Source of the DNA: Acanthosepion lycidas
Taxonomy: Eukaryota; Mollusca; Cephalopoda; Sepiida; Sepiidae
Assembly: GCA_963932145.1 (NCBI GenBank)
Contig: OZ010599.1
Location: forward strand, 47,409,287-47,473,286
Direction of reading: 5' to 3'
DNA length: 64,000 nucleotides
Below are positions 1-10,141 of the stretch, in pieces. A model generated the notes under the pieces. It searched no databases. It saw only the letters and a program-made list of their open reading frames with translations, and was not told the DNA's origin. Both the position numbers and the translations under genes were made by a program. Position 1 is the stretch's first letter, and every line of letters starts with the position of its first letter.

Positions 1-490
1 TTCTTTTATCAATCTTCTTTAGTTCAACTGGATCATCCAAGAGCCCACCTTCTACCACAAGATGCGCGTAACTCTAGGCACGTTCCAAGAACTACGCGAT
101 ATTCGTTGATACATTTTGTCGGAAACTTCCAACAATAGGGCGAATCCCCGGCCTCTGTGTTTGTCTTATCTTTTTGACCATTATTGGCCTCCTTATTGTC
201 GGATGGTTTTTGGCCATTATTGGCCACCGTACTTTCACGGGTTTTTTCATGGCCATTATTGGCCTCATACTTTTACATCGGTCCTCACTACTAACGGCCT
301 CCTCACTAGAAGATGAAGTTTCTAAAGGAGGGTATTCATCTGGGTTGTCCTTGTCAGGTGGGTCTTTTTTTGGGGGGGGGGTTAAAAAGGTGTTTTCTCA
401 CCGACTTTCTAAAGTCAGCCATTTTAGTTTTCTTTTTTCTTCAATATTAGGAAAGAAGGCACTCTTTTTTTCGTTCTTTTCAAATTTTTA
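1..490. other. Window edge, unassigned, with 37-bp tandem repeats
   Basis: Three copies of a unit built around GGCCATTATTGGCC start near 177, 213 and 251, a period of about 37 bp. A G run lies near 371-379 and a pyrimidine-rich stretch follows. A 64-codon minus-strand frame (227-33) reads through the repeats, but I recognise no domain in it. It may be the edge of an element that continues off the window. Confidence 0.4.
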
Positions 491-1440
491 AAAGGGGAAG
501 GGGAGGGTTGAGAAAAAATAGTTAATAAGTATCGTCTATAGGCGAAAAGAAACAAAGCTCGCCCGAAAGCAAGACGGCGTGCAAAATAAAATGCCAAAAG
601 AACGAGTCAAAAAAGAAAAAGCACAAAAACAGACGGTCGTACACAAAAAAAAACAACAAAATAAACTAGAGACAGAAACAAATGAACAAAGTTCGCCTAA
701 AGGCAAGACAAGTTTAAACGTACAAAAATAAAAGAGACCAGAACAAAAAATAAGGTTCGCCTAAACGCGAAACAGCAAATTTAAAACAGTAAAAAAAAAG
801 GAAAACACAAAACAGAAAGACGATTTAATAGACGATAGACAAGAATAACAATAAAACGAAACGCTATGCAAAGGAAAACGTTATAAAAAATACGAAACAA
901 TAATATGCAAAGCTATTCACAAAACAAAGATGGCTGAGGCTAAGAACGAGTCAACCCAATAAAAAATGAAAATAAAAGAAAAAGTGGACAAATTGTACAA
1001 TATAAATACAAAAAATTAGAAAAAATATGGAACCAAACTTTAAAACGGAAGACTTAATAGATATTTAAAAGAAAACAGACAATAAACGAAGTAACACGTA
1101 ACAAATAACAAAGAGAAAAATAAAGTCAGTCGAAAGAAAGAATAATAAATAGAAAGTCTTACAGGGGTTACGGAAAAAATAAATTTTAAATGAGAAATTA
1201 AAAGTAAAAGAAAATCCAAAAGAAAATATAATATTAAAAGAATAAAAGCAAAATAAAGGAAAAAAAATGGGGAGGGTAAAAAACTTTTACAAAAACAGTC
1301 GTAAGAACGCAAGAAAAGACGGTAAAAAATAAATCAAACTTAACCAAAATGTAAATTACAGGTCCAAAAGAAACGTAGAGTGTCAGCAAAAAGTTGTGTG
1401 GTAAATACCAGTCAAGAAAAAAGTCACAGCAAGACGGTCG
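491..1440. other. A-rich, T-poor tract with a recurring 19-bp motif
   Basis: About 950 bp are dominated by A with few T on the plus strand. A motif resembling GTTCGCCTAAAGGCAAGAC occurs at about 557-575, 691-709 and 755-773. The 60-90 codon minus-strand frames are rich in F and L because the complement is T-rich, and I do not consider them genes. The tract abuts the left LTR-like repeat exactly where that repeat stops matching its partner. Confidence 0.5.
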
Positions 1441-1756
1441 AAATCTCACTGGTGTTGGTCCTCTTTTGTTCTGTTTATATAGGTAGTCATCGAATTAGGA
1501 ATCTGCGCGGGAAAAATCATTCTCCATATGAAGAGAATCTGATTAGTTGATACTGACCAATCAGTGCCTGAGTTTTGGGGAGTCTTCTGGAAACCAATTC
1601 TCCCAAAAGTGCACAAAATTTACTATATGAAAATATAGCGATTTTAAAATTGTCGCTTCAGATATCAGCGTTGCTTTCTGTCCAATGAATGAATGCTGTT
1701 AAAGATTTGTATTTGTAAGGGTGTATGTGTATGTGTGCGATGATGATGATCTCTAT
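1441..1756 (-). repeat. Left (3') LTR-like direct repeat
   Basis: The block is closely similar to 6428-6746, including a TATATAAA-type box (plus strand near 1473-1482) read toward lower coordinates. It runs from TCTCACTGGTGTTGG to the GATGATGATGATC end. It contains the U3-like part and the probable transcription start. Left of 1441 the similarity stops, so no U5 shared with the other copy is visible. Confidence 0.75.
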
Positions 1757-1789
1757 GCAAGCGCGATTGGAAGATTATAACACAATTCT

Positions 1790-4700
1790 TCAATATGTCA
1801 CATAGGAGCGATTTTTAGAAGGCCAATGTACCTTCCTACCTATTTTGGTAAACAGTGGTTCTGTCTGTGAAGTGGATTGTTGATTCTGGTTTGACGATGT
1901 TGATGATGATGCTGGTTCCTGTCGATCCGAATTGAATTGTTTTGCGGCTTGTTCAAGATATGCCGGCTTTAAACGGTCGACAGAGATGGTCGACTGACCA
2001 TTGCAAATCTGGATGGTAAAATGCTTGGGATGACGTGAATGTACTCTAAAAGGTCCAGAGTAATTAGGGGTTAGTGTTTTTTTTTTTTTACTTCGTCTTG
2101 TCGAACGAAGACGTACTCGTAGTCTTGCAAAGATTTCGGAGAATAAATCTCCTTAGAGTGTACTCGTGTAGGGGTAAATGGCAGTTCAGCCATTCTGTGT
2201 TGAAGGTATTGTATAAAAGTAGAAGTTGATTATATAGAAGTGATTTTGTCCAGGGACTGACCTGTTAACGTAAGCGATGTACCAAAAACAAGATCAGCAG
2301 GAGTACACTGAAGATTTTCATTCATTAAGGTTCGTAATGAAAGCATAACTAATGGTAATTTCTCCAACCAAGTTTGGGCTGTCGGAACTTCTCAATGCAG
2401 CCTTAAGTTGACGATGGAACATCTCAACAAGGCCGTTTGCACAAGGATGATATGCCGTTGTCGAGATGTGAGTAGCTCCAAGTAAGTTCACAAATTCTTT
2501 GAATAAAGTTGATTGGAATTGTGGACCACGAAAATGGAAATCCATTCTCGCAATATTGCCTTAGCAACAGATTCTGCTATGGTAGACTGAAGAGGTATAG
2601 CTACTGATCAGCGGGTGAATCTGTCAATTATCGTTAAGATATATTGATAACCGTGAATTTCGGGTAACGGACCCACCAAGTCCGCATGAAGATGCTGAAA
2701 ACGGCCATCAGGTTCTGCAAAGGGTGATTTGATATGTCGGTGTACCTTGGTTCGCTGGCATTTGACACAAGTCCGAGTCCATCGTTTAATGTCGGAACTC
2801 ATCTTAGGCCATACGAAACATTCAGTGATTAACTTTGTTGTAATCCGCCTTCCAGGATGCGATATTGAATGGAAATGGTCGAATATCTGTCTTCTCATAG
2901 AAGAAGGAACCAAAAGTCGGGGGTGACCTGTACTGGTGTCACATAATAATTGCCGACTGCTAAAGGGCACGGGACGTGTCTCAATCCATAATGATGTGTC
3001 TGCTTGTAGGTCTGACAGAGTGTCGCCCTTTTCTTGTTCGTCAATTAGTGTGTCAAAATTCAGTGGTTGTTTAGTATTCGTATTGATAATATTCGCACGC
3101 AAAAGGGTATCAGCAACAGTATTATGTTCTCTTGTATGTATTGAATATCCGTCGTGAATTGGGAAATATAGTCTAACTCTCGGTAATCACGAGGGTTATA
3201 CTTGTCACTCTTAGCATGTAAAGCGTAAATAAGAGGTTTGTGGCCCGTAAAAAACGGTAAAATTGCGTCCTTCCAAAAGATAACGAAAGTGTTTCATGGC
3301 TGTATAAATAGCTAGTAGCTCATGTGAAAAAGTGCTGTATTTTTTGGTGGGGAGGAGTAAGTTTTACAGAGAAAAATAAAAGTGGCTTAATTACCTCGCC
3401 TGTATGTTGATGTAATACAGCTCCAATTGCTTCTGAAGAAACATCGGTAATAAGAGATAAATGTGTGTCATCGTCTTCTTGAAGGTAAGGAAGTTTAGTA
3501 AAGTTCGCTAAAGCGTCCTTAGCTTGATTGAATGCAGTGAGTGATTCACCGTTTAGTGTAATTTTGGCGTTACGTTTCCCTTGGTCATGGAGTTGATTTG
3601 TCAGGGGTGGCAGAATGTGTGAACATTTAGGGATGAACTGACGATAATAATTGCTTAATCCTAAAAATCTGTGAAGCTGTCGAAGCGTTGTCAGCAGTGA
3701 AAAATTTTGTACTGCTTTTACTTTATCGGCGACGGGTGTAATGCCAGTACCGTCTATCAAATGTCCGAGAAAAACTAGCCTGGGTACTGCGAATAAGACC
3801 AAAGTGGTTGAGTCGCTCGAAAACTTGAGTTACATGATCTATGTGTTCGTTCATGTATTTGCTAGCTATGAACAGGTCGTCAATGTGGGTAAACGAATGT
3901 GGTAATCCGCGAAGGGCTTCATCTATTATCCGATGGAAAGATTGTGCGGCGTTCCGTAGTCCGAACGGCATTCGCAAAACTCGTATAAACCGGAAGGTGT
4001 TGTTATTGCAGTTTAATGAATGTCTTCCGTAGCCACCGGAATTTGGTAAAATGCCTTCCGTAGATCCAGCTTCGTAAATATCTGAGCACCTTCAAGCGTT
4101 ACTGCAAAATCTGCTAGGTTTGGTACAGGGTATTTATCCGGCACAGTCTGTGCGTTAAGACGTCGAAAATCTCCACAGGGTCTCCACGCCCCGATTGTGT
4201 CTTATGTACCATATGGAGTGGGGAAGCGAAGGGACTGGATGACTGTCGTACGATACCGAGGTCTAACATGTGCTAAAATTAAGACTTCGCTAATTTGTAC
4301 TTATCCGGGCTTAATCTGCGAGAAGATGAAAAAACAGGAGGTCCTGAAGTTTGAATCCTATGTACAGTGTTGTGCTTGACGGACTCCGTATAAGTAAAAG
4401 GTGTTGTCAGCGCCAGGAATTTATCTAAGACGTGCTGTAGCGGGTTGTTTCTGGGAGTGCAGTGCAGATCTTAGTGGACGTATATGTGGACATCATGCTT
4501 GTAAGTGTTAGTTGCGTCGTCTGGTCGATTAGGGTGTGGTTAGAGATGTTCACGGCGAGCTTGTAATAGGCTAAGAAATCAGCTGCGAGGATAGGAAATT
4601 TCACATGTGCTACAGTGAACAACCACGGAAATGATTGTCTTAAACCGATGTTAAGTGTGAGAGAGATTTGACCATACGTCTCAATCTTGGTACCGTTTGC

Positions 4701-4871
4701 TGCACGCAGAGTATATGTCGATGCGCCTGTTGTAGTGTTAGCTCTGGGTGGGATTACACTGACCTGAGCTCCAGTATCCACCAAAAATAACTCGCACGAG
4801 TTAGTATCCTTAACAAAAAAAAGACGGTTAACTCGATTTTCCCCAACAGCAGACGCCGCCTTCATGCGCAA
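1790..4871 (-). pseudogene. pol: Broken pol: protease, RT, RNase H, integrase
   Basis: Pieces in several frames line up as one polyprotein. The protease (4871-4425) has LVDTGAQVSVIP. RT lies at about 4270-3720 with FGLRNAAQSF, and motif C reads HIDD where Y/F-x-DD is usual. RNase H is at 3802-3320. Integrase (3102-2318) has an H-H-C-C finger ending CVKCQ, the first catalytic Asp in HADLVGP, and NGLVE carrying the Glu. The position expected for the second catalytic Asp reads HFRGPQF, so Asp is Phe, with 35 residues between it and the Glu. The C-terminus (FVRQDE, then SVDRLKPAYLE) reads to a TGA at 1790-1792. In-frame stops and shifts occur around 4380-4190, 3980-3720, 3320-3100 and 2608-2545. 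Confidence 0.85.
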
Positions 4872-4879
4872 TTGGGGAC

Positions 4880-5689
4880 GCCCCTTCCCGCTTGTTTTTT
4901 AGTAGTAGGTGTTGATCGACCGTTGAAATGGCAAGGCTTAGTACAATGTCTCGTTACTTGTCCAAACTTTTGGTAGTATCAGCAAATACCAGTGTTTGGT
5001 TTACTCCTAGTGTTCGAGTTAGCTCTGCTATGGTGTCGAGACTTGTATGTGTTGTATGCTGGACGCGAACGCACTCTACCCAGTCGCTCCAGTTGCGTGG
5101 ACAGTTCGTCGGTCTGCTGCTGTATCTTCCTTAGAATATCGTCATGTGGTGTGTTGTCCGTCGAAGAAATATGAGTGCTGTTAAGAATTCTTGTCTCCAC
5201 GATTTTATCGGCTATTGCATCCACTCGTAGTAGGTTCAAGTCCTCAGGGAGTGTTGCCAAAATTTGCGCGGTGTGGGTCGGCAGCTTATCTAGCCAGAGT
5301 TTCCGTAGCAAAACCTCTGATATGGTGTTATTACCCAGTAGGTTTTTCATCTTCTGTAGAAGTTGGGTGGGTTTGCTCTGGTCGAGTTGAAGCGTATTAA
5401 ATAAGTCGTTGATTCGACGTTCTTCTGCCTTCCCTATCCTGTATATAATAGCTTCTCTCAGAACGTCGAGTGGTTTTTCTGTTGGGACGTTATCTAACAA
5501 GTCAGAAACTTCAGATACGATGTCGGGAGGTAGTTTCTCGACTACATGAGCGAAACGAGCGCTCTGTGACTGGATTCTCTTAGCCTGAAATATTGTGCTC
5601 AGTTGCGAAAACCAAACGTGAACATTCATCGTGTTAAAGACGGGAAGAATGACCAAGACTGCAGCTCCGTCACTGTCTGGGACTGCCAT
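4880..5689 (-). pseudogene. gag: Gag-like protein with nonsense codon in its zinc knuckle
   Basis: A 236-codon frame starts at ATG 5689. It opens with a NMNVHVWFSQLSTIFQ-type segment and continues with the helical core typical of CsRn1-clade Gag (SARFAHVVEKLPPDI, then SELLRKLWLDKLP-like helices). The frame ends at TGA 4981-4979 immediately after Gly-Ile-Cys. The following codons read Y-Q-K-F-G and then R-H-C-T-K-P-C, the rest of the single Cys-His knuckle of this clade. A Trp codon at the TGA position would be expected from the family, so a TGG to TGA change probably truncated Gag inside its nucleic-acid-binding knuckle. Protease follows in the next frame. Confidence 0.8.
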
Positions 5690-5867
5690 GTTGAGTCACG
5701 CGAATATTCGCACGTGGTGATGAAAATATTTTTGCGCGCCAAGTAGATGTGCTGATTCCGAGATATTCTTCACAATTCTCTTACAAGGTTCACTGGCGAA
5801 TGAGGTAACAGTGGGGTTTTGGTGCCTTCCCCTGCCGGACAAACACAAGCCGACTAGTCTTTATGTA

Positions 5868-6042
5868 GACTTTGATAAATGGGACGTAGCGCATGCAAAA
5901 CACATCAGCCTTTCCTAAGCGGCGGGGTTCCAAGTGGACGTCGGAGGTACCAATAAAAATGTGGCCCTTCCTAAGATCACGTCGAGGTCACCAATAAAAA
6001 TGCGGCGGAATTCAAACGAACGTCGGAGTTATCAATGAGATG
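5868..6042 (-). repeat. Tandem primer-binding-site-like units
   Basis: Three units at about 5934-5961, 5976-6002 and 6017-6042 (period 41-42 bp) share a core. On the minus strand the middle one reads TTGGTGACCTCGACGTGAT, close to the complement of the tRNA-Trp 3' end used by CsRn1 elements. The outer two have substitutions in the TGGTGACC part. A weaker unit lies at about 5868-5890. The array sits in the leader upstream of gag, where the primer site should be. Confidence 0.6.
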
Positions 6043-6120
6043 TAGCGTGTCTAGGCCTCTCACCCCATTTATTTAATTTTTGTTTAGGAACCCAAACTGA
6101 TATAAGAACAAGGGACAAGG

Positions 6121-6168
<48 letters not shown>

Positions 6169-6427
6169 ATTCAACAAAGCGTACAATAAAGAATATATAC
6201 GAAAAAGAAGCATGCAATGAGTCAGACGAGAGTAGTCTCCTTTGATTATAAAAGTTTATCAATGTTCTCTGAAAAGGAAATGAAAGAGTTATTAATCTGT
6301 TATAAATGTTTTAGACAGTTCTGCCGTGCAAGAGGAAAATTACGTAAGTGTGATAGAATATGTAATTTGAGAGTGAGTGAGAAGATGGACGCATGTCTTC
6401 GACTGACGTGGATTCCAGTAGCAGTCA
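6043..6427 (-). other. Leader or U5 region with (TA)n
   Basis: This lies between the primer-like array and the U3-like repeat. It contains a (TA)n run at 6127-6165. If the primer sites mark the LTR edge, this is R-U5 of the 5' LTR. The corresponding segment beside the left repeat is unrelated. Confidence 0.45.
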
Positions 6428-6746
6428 AAGTCTCTCTGGTGTTGGTCCTCTTTTGTTCTGTTTATATAGTTAGTCATCGAATTAGGAATCTGCGCGGGAA
6501 AATCATTCTCCATATGCAGAGAATCTGATTGGTTGATACTGACCAATCAGTGCCTGAGTTTTGGGGAGACTTCTGGGAGCCAATTCTCCCAAAAGTGCAC
6601 AAAATTTACTATATGAAAATATAGCGATTTTAAAATTGTCGCTTCAGATAGCAGCGTTGCTTTCTGTCCAATGAATGAATACTGTTAAAGATTTGAATTT
6701 GTAAGGTTGTATGTGTGTGTGTGTGTGCGATGATGATGATCGCTAT
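6428..6746 (-). repeat. Right (5') LTR-like direct repeat
   Basis: Partner of 1441-1756 with only scattered substitutions over about 316 bp. Upstream of gag on the minus strand, it contains a TATA-like box near plus 6461-6470 and would be the promoter of the element. The end at GATGATGATGATCGCTAT gives way to unrelated sequence. Confidence 0.75.
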
Positions 6747-7830
6747 AACCTAAGTGTTAGGATCGTAAAAGACAATATTATGCAAGCTTGTTTTATAAAT
6801 CTTGTATTCTGTTCTGTTACATTTTTTTTAAAGTCTTTTAATAAATATAAATATAATATGTGCCTTGCCAAGTCTGTCTGAAGCTAGTCTATTAAAAAAT
6901 TCCAGTTTGAACTGACACCAAGTCACCACAACTAAGAATGCAAGTTTGTCTAAGCGATATAACTACTTCCTTTAGCCCTCTGAGGTAAATGAACAGTGAA
7001 ACATCAAACAGTTCAACTATGTTGTCGTCTGAGATTACCGCTAACACGTCCGAAGGAGTTATACTTCAGAATTAAATGAATTGATAATGGCCAAACACTT
7101 TTAGAATGACCTTAATTGCATTATTGTTAAATTCTTTTTTGACGAATTTGCATTTATCAGGTCGCAACTTTCTTGGTGAGAGTAAATTTGGCGACCCGCA
7201 GCTTGAACGCGTTGTTTCGTTTCCTGTTCAATGACTCTACTATTATTACCACAAGATGCTAGTACATTCACTTATGTGTTTGTGACGTGTAAATAACTGT
7301 GAAATAAGCGTATTAGAATGACCTGAAGATGCATATTATTGTCAACCACTGTCTTTGTTGCTATATTGACCGACAGATTAAAATTGGATTGTAAATCAAC
7401 CCCTATGACTTTCTTTTAAAAACATTTGCTGTGATGAATGTCCACGGAATGTGTTATAGAAATCTCGAGTGTAATCATTTTTTCACTGGAGGTTTCTGTA
7501 GCTGTAGCTCGTAGTTTGTAATTTGTTTGCTTTTAATTTCTGAATAGAATAATAGGGAAAATATTGACGTGCTCCAGTGCCAAGTCAAAATTAAATTTTA
7601 TTTTGTAATGCTGCCAAAGAGGCAACATTGCTGTCATAACTAGTTGTATGGTTAGTCTACACTGGTTGCATTTGTCTGGTCTTCGAAAAGCGGTGATATA
7701 ACAGTATATTTTATTTTTGTATTTCCTATTTCCATAGGTATTGTTACGATTTTCTTGTAAATTTTTTATATTTTATAGGAATGGTTCTTGAACTGGCATT
7801 GCAAATGTGCAAGTTGTTTGATCAGGTCTC
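6747..7830. other. Unassigned; possible primer-binding-site trace
   Basis: No coding signal. Near 7188-7212 the plus strand reads TTTGGCGACCCGCAG followed by CTTGAACGCG, similar to primer sites of LTR elements, which could mark the right edge of an old LTR. I found no second copy of the preceding sequence in the window. Confidence 0.25.
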
Positions 7831-8290
7831 GTGAAGAGATTTTATTACTCGGTACTGAAACGTTGTGATGAAACTGCAAAAAAAAAAAAAAACTGGCATG
7901 AACTTTACCCAGACCCAGTTAAAGAGATAGGAACTGTAACATATTTATGGCACTTGACAATACACACAGACAGAACCGTCAAAGCTAATCACCCAGACAT
8001 TGAGAACAAGGAAAGTAAAAACAGGATGTGCTTTCTTATGGACATGGCAGTTCCTGCAGATTGTAATGTATCTTTGAAGATCTTCAAAAATCTATCAAAA
8101 TACAAAGATCTTGAAGTGGAAATCACAAGAATGTGGGACATGAGGAGATCAATAATTTCCAGTTGTAATTTGAACCTTCGGATTGATTGAAAAAGGTTCC
8201 GATAGACTCATTAAAGCGATTCCTGGTAGCCATACAAATAATTGTACTCACAAGTACAGCTTGCACATTACGAAAAACATTTATGTATGT
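7831..8290 (+). pseudogene. Non-LTR-retrotransposon-associated C-terminal domain, degraded
   Basis: A 119-codon frame (7831-8190) contains LWHLTIHTDRTVKANHPDI, then MDMAVPADCNV, then KYKDLEVEITRMWDMR. This pattern (T-D-R-x-V-x-A-x-x-P-D-I, D-x-A-x-P-x-D-x-N-V, K-Y-x-x-L-x-x-E-I-x-R-M-W) is familiar from the C-terminus of animal retroelement polyproteins, usually labelled reverse transcriptase. After a frameshift the conserved tail continues (IVLTSTACTLRKTF). An A run near 7879-7892 and the frameshift mark decay. Upstream RT domains are missing, consistent with a 5'-truncated insertion. The exact clade is uncertain. Confidence 0.65.
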
Positions 8291-8380
8291 AAAATGCTTG
8301 TGGCTTTGTGTTTTTCGTTTTTTACAAAAAATGATCTGTGTAAAATATCATGAAGCAATTTCTGACCTTAGCTCTCAGAA

Positions 8381-8387
8381 ATAAAAG

Positions 8388-8421
<34 letters not shown>

Positions 8422-8455
8422 TAATAATAATGATAATAATAATAATAATACTGAC

Positions 8456-8513
<58 letters not shown>

Positions 8514-8521
8514 CAACAACA
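8381..8521 (+). repeat. (TAA)n microsatellite, probable retroelement 3' tail
   Basis: AATAAAAGATAATAATAAT starts an imperfect (TAA)n array that becomes CAA at 8510-8521. It lies about 90 bp after the degraded domain and in the same orientation, as expected for a simple-repeat 3' tail of a non-LTR element. Confidence 0.7.
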
Positions 8522-9736
8522 AAGATTAAGACAACAGTCCGCATATAAATAATGTAAATAACAGTGGTATTATATTTCTCAGTTTACTTTCAATCTCAGA
8601 TATTTGCGGAGTTCACATAATATCGCACTGGATACTTTTATCTTGGAGTCAATTATCCAGTATTGAAAGTTGTCTTAACCATAAGAATATTGTATTGGAA
8701 AAGAAGAAAAATGACACAACAGGCCATATCAGGAACATCACTTAAAATTATAGATCAATTCTCCTCTTTTAGTAATTAAATCCTTTTTTCACAACACATC
8801 TTTAAAACATTCTAGAATTAAATTCCATTGTCTCTTAAACAGTGTCCGACATTTTTATACTTTTGCACAAGAGATTTAGATTATCTCATTGCAAAACAGA
8901 TTTGTATGGAACCATAAGACTTCATTGAGAAAGTAAGTCAAAGTACCCCTTCTCTGTAGCATCATCACTATCATTTGTATGTAATTTGGAAAATTTTCTA
9001 GCATGCTAAATCTTGTGAGTTTAGCATTACGTCCATGTATAAACTAGTGTGGTAACGATATAGGGGCTTCATCGCACTGGAGCTGGGCGTGAAGGTTTTG
9101 GTCAATGCGAATACATTCTTTTATAGATGAAAAATGTGTTTCAGTGTCAAAGACTATTTTATAAATTAGAATATAATCTTCCTTTTCTTTAAAAAAAAAT
9201 CAAAACCGTTAGAACAACACTTTTCTTCCATTTGAGTACAATCATTTATCGTATCAACTGAGAAAATCATGTAAATTTATCAGTTTGAACCAGTCATTGC
9301 ATTGGAAGCTTTCTGAATTCCTTTGTATTCAACAAAAGAGACAATTTTCTTATTTTTTCTGAATGTATTATTGGTATTGGATGTAAATCCCAATTCAGTT
9401 CGTTTCCTTTTCCTTTCAAAATAAATTTCTCTTCAAAATGTTTCATACAGAGAAGCGAATTTTTCGTAGGAAACCAATCAAAACAACAAATTTTAGCCAT
9501 GTTTAAACAAAATATCAGAACAAACTTTATAATTTAATCTTTAAATGCAATGGACTATAAGGTAGAAAATTTACCTAATAGCGTTCATTTGCAAAACGCA
9601 ACGTATGCGCAACTGAAAATCATAAAAACGAGCCATTTATAATTCGTTGATTAAAAATTGGTGTAAATATGCATTTTAGTGTTGATAACATGTCTAGAGA
9701 ATTGAAATAACGTCTGATAAATTCTATGTAATTGTA
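8522..9736. other. AT-rich spacer, nothing recognised
   Basis: No coding, RNA or repeat signal that I can support. The 68-codon minus frame at 9500-9294 has no recognised motif. Confidence 0.5.
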
Positions 9737-9741
9737 CAATG

Positions 9742-10125
9742 TGTTGTGGATTCCGCGTGAAAAATCGGTCTCCAATAAATGACAAACGCAAGTATTTAAG
9801 CTAAGAAATTAAATGTATTTACACAAAATACAAAAGGTAATGCTGTTAGTAAAATCCAGGAACGCCTGTTAATATTAATCAAAGATCGCTATATACAGTC
9901 TCGAAGTAAACTTCCTTAGAGTCCGGCGTCCTTGTAACTGACTTCTAACGTCAACTCAATCACAGTGTCTATGTACTTTCCACTCTGTTCCTCCACCCTG
10001 TTCCTTCACCTGTTCCTCTACCTGTTCCTCTGCTCTGTTCCTCTACTACCATCTCTGACTGACTGTGGCTATTTTATGGCAGGAGGACGAGTTCATTTAT
10101 ATCAGAAAAGGGTGGACTCATAATA
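9742..10125 (-). repeat. 3' LTR of mag-like element
   Basis: Begins TGTTGTGGATTCCGCG and ends CATAATA on the plus strand. It matches 12531-12902 with few substitutions, plus a 12-bp net length difference in the CTGTTCCTC-type repeats near 9985-10045. Preceded by the target duplication CAATG. Confidence 0.92.
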
Positions 10126-10141
10126 CCCCCCTCCTTAGATT
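10126..10141 (-). other. Polypurine tract
   Basis: Minus strand reads TCTAAGGAGGGGGG directly before the 3' LTR start (TATTATGAG), the normal position and composition for plus-strand priming in LTR retroelements. Confidence 0.8.

Larger units (their letters stand above)
1441..6746 (-). mobile_element. Decayed Ty3/gypsy retrotransposon, CsRn1-like
   Basis: Two direct repeats of about 316 bp (1441-1756 and 6428-6746) flank a minus-strand gag-pol. Read on the minus strand the order is LTR, leader with tRNA-Trp-like primer sites, gag, protease, RT, RNase H, integrase, LTR. The Gag opening, the VDTGAQVSVIP protease and the primer type all fit the CsRn1 clade known from trematodes, insects and molluscs. 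Pol is broken by frameshifts and stops, so the copy is inactive. I could not identify TG...CA termini or a target duplication, so the outer limits are approximate. Confidence 0.8.

Noticed and set aside
177..275. CRISPR-like array
   Set aside because: Three imperfect 37-bp repeats in a eukaryotic transposon context; no cas genes and no uniform spacers.
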